A stretch of DNA of 64,000 nucleotides from an uncultured Lewinella sp. (GTDB lineage: Bacteria > Bacteroidota > Bacteroidia > Chitinophagales > Saprospiraceae). How positions within the stretch are numbered: the stretch's first letter is position 1; every line of letters starts with the position of its first letter. Shown here piece by piece: positions 27,553-37,357 of the stretch. A program made the position numbers and the translations under genes. The notes below the pieces were generated by a model, which saw only the letters and a program-made list of their open reading frames with translations, did no database searches and had not been told where the DNA came from. The stretch lies in assembly GCA_913057725.1 (NCBI GenBank), contig CAJXOS010000014.1:1-64000 (forward strand). The letters are read 5' to 3'.

Positions 27553-29034
27553 CTATCCACGCTTAATTTGAATCGCCCTACGATATAGGTTTTCGTACTG
27601 ATGGGCACTCTGAATCCAGCTGAAGTCCTGCTGCATGGCACGTTCAACCATGGCAGTTAAGTGCTCCTTACGGTCGTAATAAGTACTCACTGCCCAACCG
27701 ATTACATTGGCAATGGCAGCTGGTGTGTTATCTGTGTACTTAAAGCCAGTCCCTTCTCCTGTTGATTCATTGTATTGAACGACGGTATCTGCCAAACCTC
27801 CAGTTGCACGCACAATCGGCAATGTGCCGTACTTCAAAGAGTACATTTGATTAAGACCACAAGGCTCAAAGCGAGAGGTCATTGCAAAGAAATCAGCCCC
27901 CGCCTCAATCAAGTGTGCCTTTGGATTATCATAACCAATAAATGTGCCCACTTTCCCCGGATACTGATTAGGCAAAGCCATATAGTACCCCTCGAGGGTC
28001 TTATCACCTGAACCTAGTACGACGAATTGGACATTCATATCGCGCAATGCCTGGTGAATAGCAGCATAGTAAAGATCAAGTCCTTTTTGATCTGCAAACC
28101 GACTCACTACGCCTATTAGCGGAATATCAGGATTAACCTCCAAGCCAAACATCTCTTGCAAGGCTTTTTTACAAGCTGCTTTTCCAGACATGTCTCCGGG
28201 AGCATAATTTGCGGTCAAATGTGGATCCGTTGCTGGATTCCAATCAGCATAGTCTACTCCATTTAAAATGCCTGCGTAGGCATCTCCCTTGGCTAGGAGT
28301 TGCCCACTCATACCCATGCCTAATTCTGTACTTTTGGTTTCGTAGGCATAGGTAGGACTCACGGTGTTCACGATATCCGCAAACGCTATACCGCCTTTCA
28401 TGTAATTGATGCGGTCATGGTCTTCAAAACGGTCCGAAGTGAAGTTTTCCCAGCCTAAGCCGATGTATGGCCAGCGCGTCTTCGGGAAGTTACCTTGATA
28501 TTGGATGTTGTGAATCGTGAAAACACTGGCTGCTCTACCCAGTGTCGGTTCATTCGCAAACCAGCTCTTGAGATAAGCTGGAGCCAGTGCTGTCTGCCAA
28601 TCATGGCTATGGATAATGTCTACATCCCAGCGTTGGTCAATGCATAGTTGCAGGGCTGCTCTGGTGAAGAATGCGTAACGTTCCGGATTATCATTGAAGT
28701 CTCTGTTGCTAGCATCATTGTAAATGCCATCGCGATCAAAGAATTTCCAGTTTTCAATAAAGTACACCGGAATATCACCCGGCAAGTAAGCTACGTCAAC
28801 TGCACACCATTCCTGAATACCATCACCCATCCAAACACCCATACTGTCCTGGAAACGCTCCAATTGGTATTTACTGGTGTCAATTTTAGAGTACTTTGGA
28901 AGAATGATTCGTACATCATGACCGATGTCCTTAAGCGCCTTCGGTAATGCACCAACGACATCGGCTAACCCACCTGTTTTGACATAAGGAACACCCTCAG
29001 AAGCAATGAAAACAGCACTGATAGAATTAGACAT
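27553..29034 (-). CDS. glgA: glycogen synthase (ADP-glucose type, GT5)
   Basis: A 493-aa enzyme extending alpha-1,4-glucan chains from ADP-glucose. The N terminus has the GT5 signature FIASEGVPYVKTGGLADVVG (the KTGGL loop binds substrate). The C-terminal Rossmann domain has FEPCGLNQMYSLKYGTLPIV and RATGGLADTV, with the catalytic Glu in EPCGL. Length is normal for the family. It follows purU by 9 bp, an apparent operon. Confidence 0.93.
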   Translation of the reverse strand: MSNSISAVFIASEGVPYVKTGGLADVVGALPKALKDIGHDVRIILPKYSKIDTSKYQLERFQDSMGVWMGDGIQEWCAVDVAYLPGDIPVYFIENWKFFDRDGIYNDASNRDFNDNPERYAFFTRAALQLCIDQRWDVDIIHSHDWQTALAPAYLKSWFANEPTLGRAASVFTIHNIQYQGNFPKTRWPYIGLGWENFTSDRFEDHDRINYMKGGIAFADIVNTVSPTYAYETKSTELGMGMSGQLLAKGDAYAGILNGVDYADWNPATDPHLTANYAPGDMSGKAACKKALQEMFGLEVNPDIPLIGVVSRFADQKGLDLYYAAIHQALRDMNVQFVVLGSGDKTLEGYYMALPNQYPGKVGTFIGYDNPKAHLIEAGADFFAMTSRFEPCGLNQMYSLKYGTLPIVRATGGLADTVVQYNESTGEGTGFKYTDNTPAAIANVIGWAVSTYYDRKEHLTAMVERAMQQDFSWIQSAHQYENLYRRAIQIKRG

Positions 29035-29043
29035 AGCTCTTGA

Positions 29044-29907
29044 TTAATGGAACACGATTGTCTTGTTCCCGAAAGGTAATATTTTATGCTCCAATTGTGC
29101 GCGAATTGCCTGAGACAAAACGCGCTTCTCAATATCTTTTCCTTTGCGGACCAACTCCTTTGGTTCATCTCGGTGGCTCACGTGCGTAACATCCTGTGCA
29201 ATGATTGGCCCTTCGTCCAAATCAGAGGTCACATAGTGGCTGGTTGCACCAATTACTTTTACTCCTCGTTCATAGGCTGAATGGTACGGGCGCGCACCTT
29301 TAAAAGCAGGTAAGAAAGAGTGGTGAATATTGATAATCTGGTTGGGCAATTGAGCGCAAAAGTCGTCGGACAAGATTTGCATGTAGCGAGCCAATACCAC
29401 GAAGTCTACGTCAAGTTCCCGTAGAAGGGCCAGCTCTTGCTCTTCTTGTTCTGCCTTGGTCTGCTTCGTAATAGGGAATACCCGATAATCAATACCAAAC
29501 CGTTCAGCTATTGGCCCTAAGGATTCATGATTAGAAATGATAATCGGAATCTCCACTTGCCATTCACCGGAAGAATAACGTTGCAGGATATCGTAGAAGC
29601 AGTGGGAAGCCTTCGAGACGAAGATGGCCATGCGTGGATTGCGGTCCGTGAAATGCAACTGATGAGACATGCCAAAGCGACGGGCAACCAAGGTCGAAAA
29701 ATAGTCTTCAATTTTCTCCCGCTCAATGGTAAATCCAGCAAGTTCCCATTCTACCCGCATGAAGAAATGGGCTAGATTAGGATCAACATGCTGCTCCAGA
29801 GAAATGACGTTTCCATTATTATGCTGCAAGAAATCAGTTACTGCAGCAACGATGCCCTTCTGGTCAGGGCAATGTATTAGTAAGACAGCGGTGGCTTTTG
29901 TTGACAT
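29044..29907 (-). CDS. purU: formyltetrahydrofolate deformylase
   Basis: A 287-aa enzyme hydrolysing 10-formyl-THF to THF and formate. An N-terminal ACT domain (about 8-85, HCPDQKGIVAAVTDFL) precedes a formyltransferase-fold domain with INIHHSFLPAFKGARPYHSA (catalytic Asn/His) and TSDLDEGPIIAQD (catalytic Asp). The formate can feed PurT, or the reaction balances one-carbon pools. Upstream, TATTTTTG at 29947-29940 (minus) is a plausible -7 element. glgA follows after 9 bp. Confidence 0.93.
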   Translation of the reverse strand: MSTKATAVLLIHCPDQKGIVAAVTDFLQHNNGNVISLEQHVDPNLAHFFMRVEWELAGFTIEREKIEDYFSTLVARRFGMSHQLHFTDRNPRMAIFVSKASHCFYDILQRYSSGEWQVEIPIIISNHESLGPIAERFGIDYRVFPITKQTKAEQEEQELALLRELDVDFVVLARYMQILSDDFCAQLPNQIINIHHSFLPAFKGARPYHSAYERGVKVIGATSHYVTSDLDEGPIIAQDVTHVSHRDEPKELVRKGKDIEKRVLSQAIRAQLEHKILPFGNKTIVFH

Positions 29908-30030
29908 GAGATGTCTACCTTTAATTTTTACACAAGCCGCAAAAATACGACTCCGCCCGACTTTAATTGCCTTTATGCCTCCTAATTTGTAAATTGCTAT
30001 TAATCATTTTACCCAATAAACCCTCAACCA

Positions 30031-31341
30031 ATGCGCAAATCTTCTCTGTTTATTCTTGTATTCTTTTTACTCTTTCTATCCACCCTCGCCGTCCTTGTTT
30101 GGGCCTCCAATCAATATGATGGTTGGTCGAAGGTAAAGGTGACCTCCTTCTTTGTTCCAGATCCCGCTGCTCCCGTAGCTTTTCATAGCGGTGACTGGGG
30201 TATTCCTGCCGCTGAAGAGCTACCAGCATTACCGGAATATCTTCAACACAGCTTGGAGTATCTCGCCGAAGCTCAAGCACCAGATGGTGGTTGGGGCGCT
30301 GGACTGCACAGTCGGCAGAACATTTCGGATCCGCATGCTGTAGCTACCGATCCAGCGACAACAGCATTGGTAGCAATGGCATTATTACGAACCGGGAGTA
30401 ACCTCACTGCTGGTCCGTACCGATCAAATCTTGGAAATGCTACCGAATACCTCCTTAGCGTTACAGAAAATGCGGATGATCAGGCCCTCAACATCACTGA
30501 ACAGCGCGCGACTCAACCACAGTCTAAACTTGGTGAAAATGTTGACGTAGCTTTAGCAGCGCAGTATTTTGCTCGCCTGACCCCGCATCTAGGTGATGCC
30601 GGGCATATTTATCAACGTGTGATGAGCGCCCTTGATCGCTGTGTTGCAATGCTGGAGGCTGCCCAATTAGATGACGGAAGTTGGAGCAACCGGGGCTGGG
30701 CGCCAGTCTTGAATTCATCTATGAGTAACAATGCCTTGGAGCTCGCACAGCGGGTTGGTCGTCCGGTTAATCCGGAGGTTCTGCATCGCTCTCGTACGTA
30801 CCAGCGCCAAAACGTGTATGCGGATGGCGGCGTACGTACTAAAAGTGCTGCAGGCGTGCCGCTTTATGCTTTAAGTAGTACGCAACGCGCAACAGCCTCC
30901 GCGGCCAACACTACACGCCAGGCTTTAGCTAATGAAATGGAACAGACGCAAGACACCCTTTCCAAGGCTCTGGCCATTGAAGCTTTGGAAAAGCAGGGCT
31001 ACGACGCCGATGATGCGGAAACCATGGCTGCTGATTATGTAACGAATGTAGCAGCAGCACGCCAAGTTCTTACTGACGAGGTGCAAGTAGGCTTTGGAAA
31101 TAACGGTGGTGAAGAGTTCTTAAGCCATATGCTTACGAGCGAATCGCTAGCTGCTTTGGGCGGAGAAAACTGGACAAACTGGTATCAGCGAATGAATGAG
31201 CTATACAGTAACATTCAGAACGGCAATGCCTCTTGGAGCGGCCATCACTGTATCACCAGTCCGGTATTCTGTACTGCTGCCGTAGTGATGGCTATGACAG
31301 CTGATCGGGAGCCACGTGCGCTGATGGCTGTGAATGGCTAA
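30031..31341 (+). CDS. exported prenyltransferase/squalene-cyclase-like toroid protein
   Basis: A 436-aa protein with an N-terminal hydrophobic signal or anchor (about 6-25). Sequence repeats of the alpha/alpha-toroid type appear: YLAEAQAPDGGWGAGLHS near 85-102, AAQLDDGSWSNRGWAP near 210-226, and NGNASWSGHHCITSPVFCT near 400-418. These resemble the QxxDGxW turns of terpene cyclase/prenyltransferase repeats. No DXDD motif was seen, so enzymatic activity is doubtful. It stands alone between purU (divergent) and osmC (convergent). Function unknown. Confidence 0.7.
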   Translation: MRKSSLFILVFFLLFLSTLAVLVWASNQYDGWSKVKVTSFFVPDPAAPVAFHSGDWGIPAAEELPALPEYLQHSLEYLAEAQAPDGGWGAGLHSRQNISDPHAVATDPATTALVAMALLRTGSNLTAGPYRSNLGNATEYLLSVTENADDQALNITEQRATQPQSKLGENVDVALAAQYFARLTPHLGDAGHIYQRVMSALDRCVAMLEAAQLDDGSWSNRGWAPVLNSSMSNNALELAQRVGRPVNPEVLHRSRTYQRQNVYADGGVRTKSAAGVPLYALSSTQRATASAANTTRQALANEMEQTQDTLSKALAIEALEKQGYDADDAETMAADYVTNVAAARQVLTDEVQVGFGNNGGEEFLSHMLTSESLAALGGENWTNWYQRMNELYSNIQNGNASWSGHHCITSPVFCTAAVVMAMTADREPRALMAVNG

Positions 31342-31350
31342 ATGCTTATT

Positions 31351-31387
31351 GGAAGTTGGAAAAGGAAAGAGCCTATTTCCAACTTCC
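31351..31387. terminator. hairpin between convergent genes
   Basis: A perfect 12-bp stem (31351-31362 with 31376-31387) with a 13-nt loop, between the toroid protein gene and osmC. A T-rich tail is weak on the + side, but the minus-strand tail is also short, so efficiency is uncertain. Confidence 0.6.
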
Positions 31388-31393
31388 ACTCTC

Positions 31394-31810
31394 CTATTTA
31401 GTAGCGAGCTCGTATGACCAGGTAATATTCACTGCTTTCTCCAACATCTTGGAAACAGAGCAAAGCTTTTCCATACTGAGACGACAGGCTCGTTCGACCT
31501 TCTTCTCATCTAACGGGCCGTACAGCTTATAGTGTACTTGGATATCGGTAAAAACCGCTGGCACTGCATCAGCTCGTTGTGCGGTGAGTTCAATCTCAAT
31601 ATCTTCTAGTGGTTGGCGTTGCTTATTGAGCAGATGAATTACATCAATACTGCTGCAGCTCCCTAGCGCTGACAAGACCATTTGCATGGGACGCATAGCT
31701 TGATTTTTACCGCCAATCGCCGGTGATCCATCACTTTCAACCGTAAGGCCTTCCTCATTTGAAGCTTGCATATGGAAGGCGTCATCTAGCCTTTTTAAGG
31801 TAACTTTCAT
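31394..31810 (-). CDS. OsmC-family protein
   Basis: A 138-aa OsmC/Ohr-fold protein. It has the N-terminal strand pattern, GGKNQAMRPMQMVLSALGSC with one conserved Cys, and the second conserved Cys in SMEKLCSVSKMLEKA. Cys pairs of this kind reduce organic hydroperoxides. Length and motifs fit the YhfA-like branch of OsmC rather than classical Ohr. It is divergent from the met operon. Confidence 0.88.
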   Translation of the reverse strand: MKVTLKRLDDAFHMQASNEEGLTVESDGSPAIGGKNQAMRPMQMVLSALGSCSSIDVIHLLNKQRQPLEDIEIELTAQRADAVPAVFTDIQVHYKLYGPLDEKKVERACRLSMEKLCSVSKMLEKAVNITWSYELATK

Positions 31811-31847
31811 TTGTTTAGTAATTTTCTGCAGCTACATCAAAATAGGG

Positions 31848-31869
31848 AATCCCGATAGCTGTCGGGATT
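31848..31869. repeat. short perfect palindrome in the osmC-met intergenic region
   Basis: An 8-bp arm (31848-31855) with a 6-nt spacer and an exact inverted copy (31862-31869), core CCCGATAGCTGTCGGG. Similar palindromes are, from memory, scattered between genes in many Bacteroidota. Only one copy was noticed in this window. It lies upstream of both divergent genes, so it is not a terminator of either. Confidence 0.5.
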
Positions 31870-32022
31870 GCACAAATGTATGCACTGCGCTCTCACATAA
31901 TCTTCTTCTACCTTACCTTTTGTGGTACTGTGATTAAACCAGATTATGCTCATTTCTTATCCAATGTTTGTGTTTAGAATCGGAAAATAGTGCAATTAAA
32001 AACTAAATTCCTACTAAACTGG

Positions 32023-32053
32023 TTGACTTTTTAAATGCCTACCCTTACTTTTG
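32023..32053 (+). promoter_or_regulatory. promoter of the met operon
   Basis: TTG at 32023-32025, a 20-nt spacer and TACTTTTG at 32046-32053 match the Bacteroidota housekeeping consensus exactly. The predicted start is near 32058-32060, about 25 nt before the SAM-I aptamer. Confidence 0.8.
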
Positions 32054-32084
32054 CCACTCAATCGGATATCTGACGACATCCGTT

Positions 32085-32208
32085 TTATACCGAAGGGGGG
32101 AGAGATCGGGCTCTGCGAACCCCTGGCAACCTTGCTCCTCCCTGGAGCAAAAGGTGCCAAATCCCGCCGACCGGATATATTGCCGGGCGGAAATATAAAT
32201 CGGGATAA
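32085..32208 (+). ncRNA. SAM-I (S-box) riboswitch
   Basis: The leader has the SAM-I core: GGGGGGAGAGATCGGGCTC, then CCCCTGGCAACC, then AGGTGCCAAATCCC. P1 is TTATACCGA (32085-32093) with TCGGGATAA (32200-32208), one mismatch. P3 is a perfect 7-bp stem (32132-32138 with 32144-32150). P4 is CCGCC plus CGG pairing with CCG plus GGCGG around 32163-32190. It lies between a strong promoter and metY-metX, the expected place. When SAM binds, P1 forms and the operon is repressed. Unusually, a leader reading frame starts three bases after P1, so sequestering its start is one possible mode of action. Confidence 0.92.
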
Positions 32209-32211
32209 GCC

Positions 32212-32310
32212 ATGTTTTTAACTTTCGGGCTGTCGGCCATTTCCAGTTTTCAGTTTACAGAATTTATTGATGCTCCATCAGCACGCTTGATGTGCTGTTG
32301 TTGCTGCTAG
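32212..32310 (+). CDS. cysteine-run leader peptide (attenuator candidate)
   Basis: A 32-codon frame starts at ATG 32212 and ends with ATG TGC TGT TGT TGC TGC TAG (32290-32310), i.e. Met followed by five Cys and stop. Synonymous codons are mixed (TGC/TGT), so this is not a simple nucleotide repeat. An internal ATG at 32290 would give just the six-residue peptide. It lies between the SAM-I riboswitch and metY. Ribosome stalling at scarce Cys-tRNA would change pairing in the ~120-nt leader beyond, which contains alternative helices. By analogy with his/trp leader peptides this looks like a cysteine sensor. Translation is not proven. Confidence 0.65.
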   Translation: MFLTFGLSAISSFQFTEFIDAPSARLMCCCCC

Positions 32311-33753
<1,443 letters not shown>

Positions 33754-33766
33754 ATAAATAGGACGA

Positions 33767-33797
33767 GGAGGCTGTCACTACCCAGGAGGCAGCCTCC
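33767..33797 (+). terminator. hairpin between metY and metX
   Basis: An 8-bp perfect stem, GGAGGCTG (33767-33774) with CAGCCTCC (33790-33797), and a 15-nt loop. Only CTT follows, so it is a weak terminator or an mRNA-processing/stability element that could lower metX relative to metY. Confidence 0.5.
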
Positions 33798-33817
33798 CTT
33801 ACAATTTAGCCCGCAAA

Positions 33818-34915
33818 ATGCCATACTTACATCTCGAACATAGCTTTGAATTAGAGTCCGGAGAAAAACTGCCGAGACTCAGCATTGCCTACACCACGCA
33901 CGGCAAACTAAATGACCGTGGAGACAATGTTGTTTGGGTCTGTCATGCGCTCACCGGTAACGCTGACCCCGTAGAATGGTGGCCTGGTCTAGTTGGAGCA
34001 GGGGAAACCATAAATCCGAACAAACACTTCATCGTTTGTGCCAATATACTTGGTTCTTGCTACGGCACTACTGGACCGAGTCATTTTGAACCCAATACCA
34101 ATCAGCCTTACGGACTAGATTTCCCACTGGTTACGACCAGAGATATGGCTCGCCTTCACCAATTGCTAGCCAAGTATCTTGGAATTAAGAAGGTGTACCT
34201 TGGTATTGGAGGCTCCATGGGAGGCCAGCAGCTTCTGGAGTGGGCTGTAATAGCACCAGACTTCTTTAAACATCTCTGCTTATTGGCTACCAATGCTCGG
34301 CACTCGCCCTGGGGTATTGCTTTTAATGAAGCCCAGCGCATGGCCATGAAAGCTGACGAAACACTAGGGACTAATCAGCCTGAAGCAGGGCGCCGTGGTT
34401 TGGAAGCTGCTAGAGCAATTGCGATGTTATCATATCGGCATTATCAGACTTATGATCAATCACAGGGAGAAACAGATAAGGATAAGCTAGATGATTATCG
34501 AGCCAGCAGCTATCAACGCTATCAAGGTGAGAAACTCTGGAAGCGCTTCGACCCCAGTTCTTACTGGGTTTTGAGCCGGGCGATGGATAGCCACCATATC
34601 GGACGAGGGCGTGAGAGTTTGGAAAAAGCACTATCCACAATCAAAGCTCGTACGCTTGTGATAGGGATAGATAGTGATATTCTTTTCCCTGTCGCAGAGC
34701 AATCTGAACTCGCGGAACACATCCCTTATTCTCGCTTCGAAATCATCACCAGTGATTTTGGTCATGATGGCTTTTTGACAGAAACAAAGACAGTAAGTTT
34801 ATTGTTAAATGATTTTCTAAGTGACCAATTTAATGGCCGCCTTCCGAGTCCTCGTCTGCGTAAAAAAGCAGCATTCAAAGGCAATTTTGTATTACCAGGA
34901 AGCGAGCCATTTTAA
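33818..34915 (+). CDS. metX: homoserine O-acetyltransferase
   Basis: A 365-aa alpha/beta hydrolase that acetylates homoserine with acetyl-CoA, supplying MetY. It has HALTGNADPVEWWPGLVG near the N terminus, nucleophile Ser133 in GGSMGGQQLLEWA, Asp287 in DSDILFP and His316 in GHDGFL. The family also includes succinyltransferases, which cannot be excluded by eye, but pairing with metY supports acetyl. It is the second gene of the SAM-riboswitch operon. Confidence 0.92.
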   Translation: MPYLHLEHSFELESGEKLPRLSIAYTTHGKLNDRGDNVVWVCHALTGNADPVEWWPGLVGAGETINPNKHFIVCANILGSCYGTTGPSHFEPNTNQPYGLDFPLVTTRDMARLHQLLAKYLGIKKVYLGIGGSMGGQQLLEWAVIAPDFFKHLCLLATNARHSPWGIAFNEAQRMAMKADETLGTNQPEAGRRGLEAARAIAMLSYRHYQTYDQSQGETDKDKLDDYRASSYQRYQGEKLWKRFDPSSYWVLSRAMDSHHIGRGRESLEKALSTIKARTLVIGIDSDILFPVAEQSELAEHIPYSRFEIITSDFGHDGFLTETKTVSLLLNDFLSDQFNGRLPSPRLRKKAAFKGNFVLPGSEPF

Positions 34916-34988
34916 ACACTACCCTATCCGCATAGGTAAGTGATTATTAGTATTACATCAATTTTATACCTCTAAAAACTAAAAAGAC

Positions 34989-35627
34989 ATGCCATTAAGA
35001 TTAGGAGACACCGCTCCAGATTTCACCGCCTCAACTACGGAAGGAGACATCCAATTTCATGACTGGGCTGGTAATAGCTGGGATGTACTGTATTCACACC
35101 CTGCAGACTTTACCCCAGTTTGTACTACTGAGCTAGGGCGAACTGCAGCATTAAAGGAGGAGTTTGCAAAGCGCGGAGTAAAGCCAATTGCGTTAAGTGT
35201 TGATCCTTTGACTGATCACCATGAATGGATCAAAGACATTGAAGAGACGCAGGAAGTAGAGATGAACTTCCCGGTTATCGCCGACCATGACCGAAACGTT
35301 GCTGAGCTTTACGATATGATTCACCCGAATGCGACCACAAAAGTGACGGTCCGCTCGGTCTTTGTAATCGATCCTAATAAGAAAGTGCGTTTGACACTGA
35401 CCTACCCACCTAGCACCGGTCGTAACTTCCATGAGATCCTTCGGGTGATTGACTCTCTACAGCTTACCGACAACTACAGTGTGGCAACGCCAGTAGATTG
35501 GGAGCATGGTCAGGACGTAGTAATATCGCCTAGTATTGCTGATGCAGATATACCTGCCAAATTCCCCAAAGGCCATACTAAAATCAAGCCGTATCTACGG
35601 ACGACTCCGCAGCCGAATATTGATTAG
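34989..35627 (+). CDS. 1-Cys (Prx6-type) peroxiredoxin
   Basis: A 212-aa thiol peroxidase. The peroxidatic Cys45 sits in PADFTPVCTTE, the Prx6 signature, with conserved Arg in KVTVRSVFVIDP and the long C-terminal arm typical of the ~210-aa Prx6 group. It reduces H2O2 and organic peroxides in the cytoplasm. No signal peptide. An intrinsic terminator follows at 35665-35696. Confidence 0.92.
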   Translation: MPLRLGDTAPDFTASTTEGDIQFHDWAGNSWDVLYSHPADFTPVCTTELGRTAALKEEFAKRGVKPIALSVDPLTDHHEWIKDIEETQEVEMNFPVIADHDRNVAELYDMIHPNATTKVTVRSVFVIDPNKKVRLTLTYPPSTGRNFHEILRVIDSLQLTDNYSVATPVDWEHGQDVVISPSIADADIPAKFPKGHTKIKPYLRTTPQPNID

Positions 35628-35664
35628 AATCAGCTTATGGTCATTTGACCGCATAAATAGTCTC

Positions 35665-35700
35665 ATAGCCGCCAGAGCTTTCATTTTGGCGGCTATTTTT
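35665..35700 (+). terminator. intrinsic terminator after peroxiredoxin
   Basis: A perfect 10-bp stem (35665-35674 with 35687-35696), 12-nt loop, then TTTT. Located 37 bp after the peroxiredoxin stop. Confidence 0.88.
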
Positions 35701-35767
35701 ATGCGCCCGAATAGCTATCTTGCGGCCTTTAATAAAGAAACCTCAGATTAATAAAAGCAAACACCAT

Positions 35768-37285
35768 ATGTACAAGAAGATTAGCTTGCTGGTACTAATG
35801 ATTGCCAGCCTATCGCTAAGTGCTCAAGATGAAGCTGCTCAGCTTCCCGAATTTGAGCTTAAGAAGGAAGATATTCGCTCTCAGATGGAATTCCTTGCCG
35901 GTGACTTTCTACAAGGTCGTTACACCGCGAGTAAGGGTAATCGGATTGCCGCCGAGTATCTAGCTTCTCACTTGCGGGCCTATGGCTATGAATCACCAGA
36001 GGGTGCAGAGAACTATATGCAAAAGGTGCCGTTCGATGCTTCTACCCCACCCCAGTCTTCCAGTATGACTGTCAACAATGTAGAACTAGAAGCAACTACA
36101 GACTTCCTAATCCTTGCTGGTCCTGCCGTTAATGCAAAAGCAAAAGGTGTGTTTGCCGGCCATGGTTGGGTGGATGAAGAAACAGACCACAACGATTACG
36201 AAAACCTGGATGTAGAAGGCAAAGTAGTGTTTGTACTTCCTGGCCCTCCAGGATCAAAAGATCCAAGTAGTATCCTGGGTGCAATGCGCAAAAAGCGCAA
36301 ATTAGCGGAAGAGCAGGGGGCAATCGCATTGGTAGAGTTATACCAGCTTCCATTCCCATGGGCTATGTTCGCTAATTACTTTGGCGGTGAGAGTCTAAGC
36401 TTGGCGGACGAAGATGAGGAAGCACCAAGTACTATCACTTATGCTTGGCTCAACAAAACGGATGATCTGTCCTTTACCGATATTCAAACAGCCAAAAAGC
36501 TAAAAGTAAACCTTAGTTCTAGTGGGTTCAAGCGGGAGCGGGTTTATTGCCAAAATGTAGTGGGCGTTTTAGAGGGTACTGATCCTGAACTAAAGGATGA
36601 ATATCTTTTGATCACAGCGCATATTGATCACGTAGGTGTTGGTTCACAGGGCGGTCAATACACCGAGCAAGACAGTATTTTCAATGGTGCACGTGACAAT
36701 GCTTTTGGTACAATTGCTATGTTAAATACAGCAAAGGCCTTAGCAGCAGAGCGTCCTGCTCGCTCGGTAATTATTCTGGCTGTAACGGGTGAAGAACTTG
36801 GACTATTAGGTAGTTCCTACTACGCTGACAATCCACTTATCCCACTAGACAAAGTGATCTTTAACTTCAATACAGACGGTGCAGGCTATAGCGATACCGG
36901 AGCGATCTCCATTTTTGGTTGGGATCGCACTGGCACCAATGAGATGATCCAGGAAGGTGTTAAGCCATTCGGCCTGGAGATTATTGCTGATCCTGCTCCA
37001 GAACAAGGTCTGTTTGATCGTTCAGACAACGTTTCTTTCGCTCGCAAGGGTGTACCTGCTCTGACCTTCAGTCCAGGATTTAAAGAATTCGATGCTGAAA
37101 TACTGAAGTACTACCACCAGGTAGGTGATGAGCCCAGCACCATCGACTACGATTATCTTACAAAATACTGCATGGCTTTCGCTCACAGCTGTCGAATGAT
37201 TGCCAACAATCCTACTAAGCCTGTTTGGGCGGAGGGTGACAAGTACGAGGAAGCTGGAAAGGAATTATATGGGATTAAGCCCTAA
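35768..37285 (+). CDS. M28-family zinc metallopeptidase, exported
   Basis: 505 aa from the ATG at 35768, where a clear signal peptide begins (MYKKISLLVLMIASLSLSAQ). An earlier in-frame start overlaps the terminator region and adds no signal. A PA-domain insert is likely around residues 110-250. The di-zinc site is visible: His in ITAHIDHVG, bridging Asp in NGARDNAFG, catalytic Glu-Glu in TGEELGLLG, Asp in FNTDGAG and His in KYYHQVGDE. M28 enzymes are aminopeptidases. A perfect 14-bp hairpin terminates it. Confidence 0.9.
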   Translation: MYKKISLLVLMIASLSLSAQDEAAQLPEFELKKEDIRSQMEFLAGDFLQGRYTASKGNRIAAEYLASHLRAYGYESPEGAENYMQKVPFDASTPPQSSSMTVNNVELEATTDFLILAGPAVNAKAKGVFAGHGWVDEETDHNDYENLDVEGKVVFVLPGPPGSKDPSSILGAMRKKRKLAEEQGAIALVELYQLPFPWAMFANYFGGESLSLADEDEEAPSTITYAWLNKTDDLSFTDIQTAKKLKVNLSSSGFKRERVYCQNVVGVLEGTDPELKDEYLLITAHIDHVGVGSQGGQYTEQDSIFNGARDNAFGTIAMLNTAKALAAERPARSVIILAVTGEELGLLGSSYYADNPLIPLDKVIFNFNTDGAGYSDTGAISIFGWDRTGTNEMIQEGVKPFGLEIIADPAPEQGLFDRSDNVSFARKGVPALTFSPGFKEFDAEILKYYHQVGDEPSTIDYDYLTKYCMAFAHSCRMIANNPTKPVWAEGDKYEEAGKELYGIKP

Positions 37286-37310
37286 GGGATAATTCCTTCA
37301 GTAACCTATC

Positions 37311-37348
37311 ATGGGGAGCACATTAATCAATGTGCTCCCCATTTTTTG
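37311..37348. terminator. strong bidirectional terminator
   Basis: A perfect 14-bp stem (37311-37324 with 37329-37342) with a 4-nt loop, followed by TTTTTTG on the + strand. It separates the convergent M28 peptidase and the outer-membrane protein gene. Confidence 0.92.
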
Positions 37349-37357
37349 TGAACCTCA

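Noticed and set aside
31848-31869. Palindrome near osmC as a CRISPR repeat or terminator
   Set aside because: Single copy, no spacers, and located upstream of both divergent genes.
32293-32307. Cys codon run as a simple TGY repeat tract
   Set aside because: The third positions are mixed (C,T,T,C,C), and it is framed by ATG and TAG in the leader of a sulfur operon, so a coding explanation fits better; kept as a finding.
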